Part shown: positions 55,001 to 64,000 of the stretch, piece by piece
Layout: each line of letters begins with the position of its first letter
How positions within the stretch are numbered: position 1 is the stretch's first letter
Assembly (NCBI GenBank): GCA_001574975.1
Contig: KQ965813.1
Span: 167,041-231,040 of the forward strand
Source of the DNA: Gonapodya prolifera JEL478
Taxonomy: Eukaryota; Monoblepharomycota; Monoblepharidomycetes; Monoblepharidales; Gonapodyaceae
Direction of reading: 5' to 3'
Length of the DNA: 64,000 bases
Program-made: the position numbers and the translations under genes
Notes under the pieces: generated by a model
What the model was told of the DNA's origin: nothing
Database searches by the model: none
What the model saw: only the letters and a program-made list of their open reading frames with translations

Positions 55001-58000
55001 CCCTCCCTGTTGTCCGTAAGCTTGGGTCTAACAACTCGAGTTCGCAGTCTACGTTGAAGAATCCCTTTCTTGCCAATTCTTCAGAACGCTCAACCAGCGT
55101 TAAGAATTCTTTGCGAGTTCTTCCACGATCTTACACCCAAACTACTTCAGTTCAAAATGGAAAACTTGTTCCTCCTCCATCAATTGTATCCCCACGGAGC
55201 AAGAAGCGAACGATCGTTCGAGCCCCGGCGAAGTTTGACCCCAAACTGCTCGATGACGAAGATGATGATATGGATGATCTACGGAGAGAGAGGGATGCAG
55301 ACCTCGCAATGCAACACCGTAATCAGGGACAAGCGTTAACGCTTTTACAAGATAATCGACCGCGAAGTCTTTTGGATGAAAGGAAACGGCGTGAAGCTAA
55401 TCAAGCTGACCGTGAAGCCCAACTTGGATTGCATCACTTGGAAAGACTTGATAAGGAAATTCTCCGGTAAGCTTAAATTCGCAATTTGGCTGGTCTCGAT
55501 CTTCTTATGTAATCAATCGTAGATGGAAAGTTGAGAACGCCACAAAACAGCCGTATCCACCTGGGTGGGATGAAACCAAGGCTCAAATGATTCCCGACCA
55601 TTTCAAGTCATATGCGGCGTATCGCACGGTCTTTCAACCTCTTTTCCTTTTGGAAGCTTACGCTCAATTTCTAAGCTCCATAGAGGCTGGAAGTGAGAAA
55701 ACATTCTCCTTGGTGCTCAAAAATGTCTCTCATGTGGATGACTTTATTGACGCAACCTTTGCTATGAGCGGGGATGATAAAACGAAGCGTCTATCTGAGA
55801 ATGACCTCGTCTCTGTTACGAGTGATTCGAACCTACACAGTCATCAAAAGTCGGAACCTGAACCAAAAAAGACGAAGCCGTCATTTCTTGTGAAGGTTAC
55901 TTCCGTCGATCACATCTTTTCTTCCGGAAGCCGAGAGTGGAGACTTACGACCCGCATGTATCAATCTGGAAACTCGCTCTTTTTCCAACAGTTAACACCA
56001 GGGTCTCGTTGGCGTGGAACACGCCAGATGTCCTTGACAACTCTGCACAGAGAGTATCAAGGTCTCCAAGCTCTGGAGCATGCTACGTTGAGGTCAGTAT
56101 TGTTGCATCATTTTTGTCTCACGAAGGTCGAGTTATCCAATTTTACCCCAAGGGATGATATTTTGCATGGTGTTATTTCGAAACCGAACGTGACCTCCTC
56201 TGAGATTGCCCGCTTGGCACAGTTATACCAAATCAATGAGCCACAGTATGTTTTCCCCATGATCGTCTTCTTGGGCGTCGCTAAATTTGATTGATAAGGG
56301 CGCGGGCTGTCGCGAATGCTGTGAATCTCAAGCGTGGCTTCGCATTGATTCAAGGTGAGGCCACATCATCTAGGTTGTTATTTTGTTCATATTAAGCAAA
56401 TAAATCCTATTGCAGGGCCTCCTGGGACGGGTAAAACTCGGACCATTGTTCAAATCGTGAAAATGATCTACCAGAAGTGGGCTCAAGCGAACTCTGTCAG
56501 TGCCGGGGGCGAGGTCTCTTTGAGCGCAAAGTCCAGAACGAAAGGCCTTCACTTGCTTGTGGTGACACCATCAAACGCTGGATGTGATGAAATTACTCGA
56601 AGGTTAATGAAAGGTGTGGTGGACATGAACGGTTCATTTAGCGATATTCTGACCAACTCATTTAAGAACCTCTACCACTACGTCTTGTTCGTCTTGGAGT
56701 ACCGGATTCAGTAGCACCAGATGTTCGAGATTTGCTTCTCGATCAGATTGTGGAACAAAAGGTCTCGAAATCGATGGTCAGCGGTGAAAAGCCCTTGGAG
56801 TCCGATTCTGCAGTTCGTCAAGAGTTGCAAAAAGTGATCAAAGAGAGAGCCGCGATAGAAAAGGAACTTGGCTCAACTGATTTGGATTTGCAAAAGCGTG
56901 CAGACTTGGAAAAGAAACGGCAGACACTTAATGATCGAAGACGTCAACTTTCAACACAACTCGATGATATCAAACGCCTGAAGCAGCAAAAAGCTACAGC
57001 ATTGGCTTCTCAGAGGATCGGAGCTCGTATATCAACTCTAAATGAGGTCGATGTTGTGTGAGTTGATATTAAGGACTTTCAATATATAAATACTCGCTAA
57101 TCTGGCACATGAAGACTTTCTACACTGTCAGGTAGCGGGCACGAAGTGCTGACTCAACTGTCTCATGGATTTGAGACTCTCATTCTTGATGAAGCTGGAC
57201 AGGCAGTCGAGTTGAGCTCCCTTATACCATTTCGGTGAGTACAAGAGTGCGTGCTTGAGGTTTTCTCGTCCAATATCTGGTCGCTTTGATAGGCTCGGAG
57301 TACAAAGGGCAATACTTGTCGGTGATCCAAATCAGCTGCCTCCAACTGGTTTGTATTTTTGGCAATCGCGCAATTCTTCCGTGATTTTGAGACAGTGGTT
57401 GCCGGAATTTCCGCCACAGTTCTGTCACAGGTTGCAGCTCGAACTTTCGGGTACGAAAAGAGCTTATTCAGTCGACTTCAACAACGGTGCCCAGAATCAG
57501 TTCAGCTTTTGAGCATCCAGTTTCGCATGAACAAGGAGATTTCGCAATTCCCTTCCCGAGCGTTTTACTCCTCAAAGCTAACAGACTCGCCATCGGTCGA
57601 TGTCTCCACCTTGCGACCATGGACCGATAATGGTGAGGATGCTGCACACTTTCAAACAGGGAGAGTCGCTCAATACACCGCCCCACGGAATACTATCGCA
57701 GCTTTGTTTCCTCACTACCAGTTCTTTGATGTTGAAGGTCGCGAACAAAGCGGAAAACTGAGTTCATTCGTAAATCACGAGGAGGTCGACGCTGTCCTTC
57801 GCCTTGTCAATCATCTTCTGACTTCGTATCCAGAGCTCTCGGTAAGCCAACACTCCATTTCGATACAATTGGATGCTATTGTTTACTTGTCGAATCCCCA
57901 TGCGCCAGTTTTCCGGATTGATTGGAGTCGTTACGCCTTACAAGTTGCAGGTAAATAAATTCAACACCAAAAAGGCTTTGATTTGGTCGAGTTTATCAGT

Positions 58001-58762
58001 TTCCCTTTCAGGCTTCCACTATTACGGACGCGTTCAAGAAAAGATTCGATCGGGGAGTTCTCACACACATTTCGATCGATACAGTGGATTCTTTTCAAGG
58101 TAACGTGATCTTCACTCCTTTACAGTAGACTTAGATTTCCCAATGCACCTAACTTTGGTTTTTAGGCCAAGAGAAAGGTGCGTATGAACGTCATTGCGCT
58201 TCTAGTAATTTGATCCTTAAAAGTGAAATGCACTGTTAAAGACATCATCGTCTTCAGTTGTGTTAGAGCAGCAAATGGTATGAGCGATCGTGTCTTTAAC
58301 ATCGAACTTTCCGACTCTGATCATGCATGATGTTTGCGTAATGTTCAAAGACCGCGGTATCGGTTTCCTGGCAGATACCCGTCGCTTAAATGTAGCAGTG
58401 ACGCGAGCAAAGAGTTCCCTTTGGATCGTCGGCAGGTCGGGGGCTCTGACCAAGAATCCGGTGTGGGCTGATCTCATCAGCGATGCGAAAAAGCGCGGGC
58501 GCTTTTGTCGCTTTGATCGTAACGCGTACACTCTCCTCCAAACGCCAGCCGTGAGTGGTTTCAGTGTTGAACTCTATCGTTGCTAGTTGACGCCAAATTG
58601 GGAACCCAGAATCTGTATCCGGCCGATGCAGCCAGATCGGATCGAACCAAACAAAGCTTGCCATCAAGTGAAGCAGATAAGGGAGCTGGCTCCTCCAAGA
58701 AGAGAAAGAATCCAACAGCTGAACAAAGCAATTCTTCGAAACGCACCAAAAAGGATGTTTGA
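52030..58762 (+). CDS. SEN1: Sen1-type RNA/DNA helicase (SF1B)
   Basis: Sen1 (senataxin) unwinds RNA and R-loops and terminates RNA polymerase II on short non-coding transcripts in the nucleus. Exons: 52030-52115, 52183-54077, 54153-54345, 54405-55466, 55523-56245, 56299-56354, 56416-56613 (or 56631), 56667-57057, 57115-57234, 57293-57348, 57420-57841, 57909-57950, 58012-58099, 58166-58177, 58242-58277 and 58351-58550, all in phase, then a last exon to about 58762. About 1,900 aa. Motifs: NEPQ before GPPGTGKT, VVTPSNAGCDEI, TLSGSGHE, LDEAGQAVELSSLIP, GDPNQLPPTV, QFRMNKEIS, GVVTPYKLQ, TVDSFQGQEKDIIVFSCVRA and RRLNVAVTRAKSSL. The long N-terminal helical domain (exons 1-4) is Sen1-specific. The final junction (36-nt intron) is one base out of phase with the Lys/Arg-rich tail KKRKNPTAE..KRTKKD, a likely nuclear signal. 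Confidence 0.92.
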
Positions 58763-58917
58763 ATATCTGTAACAATATTTCCACTGATTGGATACGCTCG
58801 CCAAATAATTCCATAAATTCATGTATAGAATCATATTTTGACTACACGTAGAAGTTCCTGGTATTCTTCATAGTCTTGGGGGAGGACACCAAACTGATCG
58901 AGATAGAGATCTCACCG

Positions 58918-61066
58918 TCAGGAGACTGAAACTTTCAGTGGGCGGAAAGATTCACCAACCTCGTGGGCAAATGCCTGAGCGTAAAGCGCAATTTGCATCC
59001 CAATCTTGTCCTCGTCCGTCGTATTCCCTGCTTCGTCCTCTCCCGGTTGCGACTTCTTCAAGGATCGCTTCAATCGCTTCAGAGATTCCTCTGTCTTTCG
59101 AATTGTCGTAAGTAATTCCTCGGCTGCTGCCCTGTATCTGGTTTCCACGATGATTTCAGTTTAACAACTCCAATACCGCAAAATTAATTGTTTTTGCCTT
59201 ACCTCCTACTTCAAGGACAGTGTCGGTTCTCCAGGCTGTTACCATAGGCGACAGCTCTGTCTCGTATGGGGATGATAGATCAAGGATGACACGAAATATT
59301 TCCGACACATAAGGTGATGGTTTTGTCGGCGGCTGTGATTCAGCATCGTTAAGTGGTCCTCGTTTAGAGACACGGTAAAATGAAATTCGGTTCACCTCTT
59401 TGTTTGTTTTCCTAAACAATCCGGGGACGTTCCGAATTTGCTTCACCGCTTCAAGAGGCATCGACAGTACGCTCTTTCAAACGTTGACCGATCGATGTGA
59501 GACTCTGACGGGCCCAGTCGAGTGTTTGAAGTACATCCGTCTCAAGGCTTGATTTAGAGGTACCTGAGGGCGGTAAACGGGCACGAATGAAATCTGCAAA
59601 ACATTCTCGTAGCTAAAAATGAGTGGTCAATTAAGTACACTTGAGGGAAAGTGTAAGCTTATAGCAGTCCTACCCACAAGTGCATTCAATGCATCCAAAT
59701 CTTGTGTGGCAACGATCCATCTCCGAAAACCAACGGCAAGACTCGATGTGCACTCAGATTGGTCCCCAAGAAAATCCTTCTCGATCCATGTCGAATATCG
59801 GCTGGTGATCTGAAAAGAGCTGAATCGTTGGATTCTGAAAGACATCTTGTGAATAGGCGACTTTACGCACCTGAAGAGTGAGCCGCCAGAACCTTGCTGA
59901 CATGATATGGAGCCACACGTCGCCGCTCCAGCTGTAGCTGACAAGATCCAAGACACATCGACTAGACGGGATCGAAAGTTTCGAACCATCTGAAATTCTC
60001 GAAGTGAAGTTGGTAGGGTCCTCAAGTGCATCCTTTGCCAGACTGTTCTCAAGCTCTGTGGAAATGTGGGTGAATCGGAGTTGAAAACATACGGGGAGTT
60101 GCCACTTCTTCATGAGGTCAGCATAAAAAAACTTCCGCAACTGAAGGCGCTAGAGACTCGAGGTCGCTAATAAATCGCATCGTCGCCGTGTAGTTCTGCC
60201 GATGTACTCAAACACTACCGTCAACCAACAAATGAGGGGGAAAATGTACCTTATGAAACGTGTCCGCAATCCCGGGCATAAAGATATGAGACATGTTCCT
60301 TTCAATCGCCGAACACACTCCTCCACCTTCACGAGAGCTTCGTGTATCTTAATGAAAAGCTCGAGGAGTGACTTGAAGCAAGTGTTAAGCGCAAGCATGT
60401 CAGTTGCATGCTAGACGGTGAAATATCTCACCTCTCGCTCTCGAAGCTGACCAAGCTTCGCCAACTTCGTATTCATCTGGTCCACGGAATCTTGAATTAG
60501 GTCACGCACATCCTGTAGCATAATGACTTTTGACGTTTCAATCAGACTTGGCCTACCGCGAATCAGCTCACCATTACCGATCCTCGAAGCTCTTGTTCCG
60601 ATGGACCGCGAACGTTTTCGATAATGGAGTCCACCCCAATGAGATTGGTGGACAGGTTGATGAAGTCAGCGGAATTACGGTTGATGAGGTCCATCATGTC
60701 GGAGCGGAGGAGTGCCTGAAAACTCGTCAGCTCTGCTCGTGGATTGAATAAGAATTGATTAAACAACATCTCACAGTACGGAGAACGTAGTATCAGACGT
60801 ACCTCTAGAGAGAAGTTCCAGTGGAAACATCTACATTTTGCTGCAATCAATCCATTGGTGTGAGTTCCGGATTCCGCCATCCCCCAACTTCCATCACTGA
60901 CCTGCGGCTCCGAGAGAAACTCTTCCTGATCAAAGTCCGCATCTTTAAAGTGAGAAGGATCAAAGGTCGAAAATGACAGCAGTGTTCGGCTCAACTGCAA
61001 CATGTCGAGAGGTGAAAACACAGCTGTGGTGACCGGACGCACAACAAATCTGGCACTACTGCGCAT
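58918..61066 (-). CDS. COG2: Conserved oligomeric Golgi complex subunit 2
   Basis: COG2 belongs to lobe A of the COG tether for retrograde Golgi vesicles. Resolved exons: 60902-61066 (FDPSHFKDADFDQEEFL), 60803-60830 (28 nt, MFPLELLSR), 60572-60732 (MMDLINRNSADFINLSTNL, IGVD), 60432-60512 (DSVDQMNTKLAKLGQLRE) and from 60371 (SLLELFIKIHEALVKVEE). Then MSHIFMPGIADTFHK, TATMRFISDLESLAP, ADLMKKWQLPVCFQLRF, the domain to about 59620, EAVKQIRNVPGLFRKTNKE, TKPSPYVSEI and RKTEESLKRLKRSLKK, ending at 58918. The frame slips by one base near 60320, at the T7 run near 60131 (six Ts would fix it), near 59465 and near the last intron (59150-59210). For a single-copy conserved gene, sequence error is more likely than loss. 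Convergent with SEN1. Confidence 0.85.
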
Positions 61067-62734
61067 CCCCTTTCCTCAGTCCAAAGTCGGAATCTGGAGA
61101 GCTCCTTTCGATCAGCGCACGGTGGTCTCACGTTTCTCGCTCGCAACCCCTTTTCGACGCTCTGTATTGGAGTGCGTCTCTCAAAAAGCTTTCACATTCA
61201 ACCTCTTACGACACGGGAACGACGTCAAGAACCAAGCTACAGTGATTAACGTGGTACTCCGCATCGAATCCACGAACAAATACTTTCATCTGTCGACCTC
61301 ATGGAACGGCCATGTATTTCGCAGAAAGCCCCCGTCATGCGGCGCCCGTTAAGAATGTAGCGAACTGCATTGGCGCCAGATATGACAGCAATATAATGCT
61401 GCAAGCGGACGAGTGGATCTTTCCGGTTGGCTTCTTTCGTGGGCAGAGAGTGTGGGGCGGATCAATCAATGAAGGCATCTGATCAAGGTGGGATCGATGT
61501 CACGTCGGTGCGCAGGAAGTCGACGGAGGGACGTCCGTGGAACCGCAGTGGAGCTCTAGTAGAACCTCCTTGGAGAGGAACGGACTGTCATGGCACTGTT
61601 CTCAACTAGGTCGAATCATGATGTATCTTGTCAAGCTATCACTCTGGCCGCCCCTCTGGCTACTTCCCCTACCACCTCATTTACCTCTCAGCCTCGTTTA
61701 ATCGTCAGAAAGGAACGTCGATCTCGTTGCATGAAACCTAAATGACGGGACACCGAGCTTATTTTACACAAACGTCATCTTGCACAAGTCCTGGCGTCTT
61801 CATGATTACCGATGTCTGATTCTCCCCCGTCACAACCTTGCGTCAGTGGAGACGAAGTCCCTTGGTGGATTATGAACACATGCAACTTCCTTGTCTCACC
61901 GGTTTTTCCAAAAACGTAATGTGGATGCACTAACGCATTTGCACGTTTGGCTTCCCTTGTGGGGCACTGGCTGCGCGGAAATGTGGGCGAGACTGTTTGG
62001 CCCGTCTCCGCCAAAATTAGACCGGCAGGCCGCACCTCTCTGGCACGGAACGCTTCATCGGCGAACTCTGAATGCGAAGAGAGGAAGGGTGCGGTACCTA
62101 ATGGTGCAGAGTCCGTCCAGTTACCGGTTGTGAAGGAGGCTGACAGATCGCAAGTAGGAATGAGAAGCGGGGACGTGAGTGAATGTTGTTTCGGTGTTAG
62201 CTATACAATGTGACTCTGTGCAACTAGAGATCCGAATTTTCGACATAATGAATTGATTGCATTCGCGGCGTATAAGGCTGACATTCCATGGATATGGTGG
62301 ATGGATGCGAGTTGCTTCCAGCCAAGCTGCGGTCGAGTACCTGCTCCACGTTTGCCACATTCCGGCACAATCTCCTTGCTGACGTCATGCTCTCATGCGT
62401 TTGCTCACCGTGTCACCCCATTACGACGAAACGTGGTGTGAGACACAGCGGTTTCTATTGGTCAAAGTTTGTATCGCGGAAAGAGATCTTTGGTATCCAG
62501 GGTTGAAGCTCCTACCTTTTTTTTCTTCCCAGCAACGCTTTTCGTTGGATTCACAAATCCCACACAGTTCCACAACCTTAACAACATGGATCACAGTGAC
62601 AGAACCTCTTTCTTTCGCACGCCCAGAGAATTTAACTGTTCTGTTGTCTGTCTGAGCCCGTGTTCTCGCAAAGAATAAGTAGTTCATTGGAGCCATTTAC
62701 GCAACGCTGATTAAAGCTGCGACTACAGTAGTAG
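61067..62734. other. Intergenic, no gene supported
   Basis: About 1.7 kb. A plus-strand frame opposite the COG2 start (61002-61352) and short frames at 61890-62213 show no motif or splice context. The left part should hold the COG2 promoter. Confidence 0.4.
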
Positions 62735-63791
62735 CTAGTTTTTGGTCCGTTTGAAAATCATGTCGATCTCATCCCTACCCTCGCCACCTGCCTGTCTCTT
62801 CTTCTTCTTCTTCTCTTTCCCTTTCACAGTCGCCGGTGCCTCCACTGCCGCCCCCTCCACCTGTGTCTCCGCGATTTTCTTCGGAGCCGCGATATGCCCG
62901 CCGAAAAAGGCGTCCGAGAGTGATGGAGTGGATGTGAGGTCGGCGAGTGACGTGTCCACGGTGGTGTCAATGTCGTTCAAAAGGACGCTGGCGGAGACGA
63001 GCGGGGATTCGTCCATTGATAAAGATACCTCAGTATTCTGTTGGCTATCTCTCAGCATCGCGCCCTTCAATTCCTCGTCCAGTTTAAGTTCAGTACCGGC
63101 TGTCCCGACAATATTGTCCAACAGTCCCACTGGATCATCTGGCAAGTCCAAGTTGCCCTCCACCCCCGCCCACTGCGCACACCACCTCCTCAGCGTACCC
63201 CCACACTCTGCCAAATCCTTGTCGTACTCTTGTCCCAGCACCCACACTCTTGCGAGCGCTGCGCAGTTGACGAGGGATGAGGGCATGAAAAACGTTGCGG
63301 CAAGAGATTGGCGATGAGATGTGTAGGCGGGTGGGAGGGAGGGGATGAGCTTGGTGGAGGAGGTGGGGAGTAGTGTGAGCTAACGAATTAGAGTGGTGCG
63401 AAATAGAGTGACCTACCTTTTGCAACAGCAGCCTCGCCTCGGCAACACTCCTTGACAGCCTCTTGACTGTCTCCATCCCCGGCATTCTCGCCCACTGCTT
63501 CCCGCCCCCCATCGCCTCCAAGACCTCCTTGAGACTCCCCACCACCTGGTCGCACTTTTCCCTCAGGCGCCTCAGCAGCCTGACCACGCCGCCCACTCTC
63601 TGCCACGCCATGCTTCGTCTGTGCTGGTTTCTCTCCCTCCTGACGAACCTCTCGAGCGTTCCCGCGTCATGCCAGAGCAGTGGTTTGTGCAGACATCGAG
63701 CGTAGAATGCCAGACTCTTGTAGGCAGAGTCGGTGGCAGCGATAAGGTCTGGTGGGAGATTTGAACGCGATTGCGACGCAGAAGAGTCCAT
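62735..63791 (-). CDS. NEPRO-N-like nucleolar protein (probable)
   Basis: Two exons, 63417-63791 and 62735-63379, separated by a 37-nt intron (GTAGGT...TCGTTAG), give 339 aa. The N-terminal half (SLAFYARCLHKPLLW, then RRERNQHRRSMAWQRV and RLLRRL) resembles the N-terminal domain of nucleolus and neural progenitor protein (NEPRO), linked to RNase MRP and rRNA processing in animals. The C-terminus ends in a Lys tract and DEIDMIFKR, a pattern seen in small nucleolar proteins. The middle is acidic and probably disordered. The start is the first ATG of the frame; the frame extends upstream only from GTG. The assignment rests on pattern memory and could be wrong; a generic nucleolar protein is the fallback. 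Confidence 0.5.
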
Positions 63792-64000
63792 CGATGGACG
63801 TTTTCTAAAAGTCTTCACTTTCCGTGGTCCGTCCAAAGCAGGAACTGTTGAATTATTCTGCCGCACATCCGTAGAACACTTAGGATTGAGATAAACACGA
63901 CATAGCCACTTAGTTCTTAGGCGTAGATTTTATCTTTTTCTTTTGTCTTCAACTTCTACAATCATACTGGCTAGTGCGCTGCCGGCTACGATTTCAACAG

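Noticed and set aside
60563-61066. A single 167-codon exon for the start of COG2
   Set aside because: The segment between 60831 and 60901 lacks COG2 motifs; splitting it by two introns recovers the PLELLSRELTSFQ join in phase.

Overview
The window is nuclear DNA of a fungus. Genes are interrupted by many short GT-AG introns (mostly 50-95 nt, a few of 36-37 nt), and the recognisable genes are fungal: BRF1, an AreA/Gat1-type GATA factor, a fungal MHR transcription factor, SEN1, COG2 and L-rhamnose-1-dehydrogenase. The ankyrin proteins with an F-box-like head would fit a chytrid, but the phylum cannot be fixed from this sequence. Two assembly gaps are visible (one N at 4457, 25 N at 44671-44695). 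Several conserved genes carry single-base frameshifts, one at a T homopolymer in COG2, so some 'broken' genes may be consensus errors.

Layout. 1-4961 (minus strand): the 5' end of BRF1, a mitochondrial-looking DUF1294 protein, a mitochondrial DnaJ protein and an FkbM-type methyltransferase. 5190-9390: an MHR transcription factor with three in-frame TAG codons, preceded by a partial decayed copy of its 3' end. 9595-13396: the GATA factor. 15860-18910: a nearly CpG-free insertion encoding unclassified, decayed minus-strand reading frames. 19847-27475: an ankyrin gene and a SOUL heme-binding gene, followed by a decayed copy of each, with an intact SDR gene between the copies. 27476-34705: mostly empty, apart from one Ser/Pro-rich hypothetical gene and relics.

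34706-47054 looks like a sugar-catabolism cluster: an RraA-family aldolase, a fucose-permease-type MFS transporter, a D-2-hydroxyacid dehydrogenase, L-rhamnose-1-dehydrogenase and a frameshifted alpha-L-rhamnosidase-like glycosidase. Two pairs are divergently transcribed and their intergenic regions share an octamer resembling a Mig1/CreA site. The inferred logic is release of L-rhamnose outside the cell, uptake, oxidation to rhamnonolactone, and later aldol cleavage and 2-oxo/hydroxy-acid interconversion. The lactonase and dehydratase are not in the window.

47963-63791: a small coiled-coil gene, a SET/MYND methyltransferase, SEN1 (about 1,900 aa, 16-17 exons), COG2 (convergent with SEN1) and a NEPRO-like nucleolar protein. 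Exon structures were worked out by hand from splice sites, reading phase and family motifs. Where phases do not close, this is stated.
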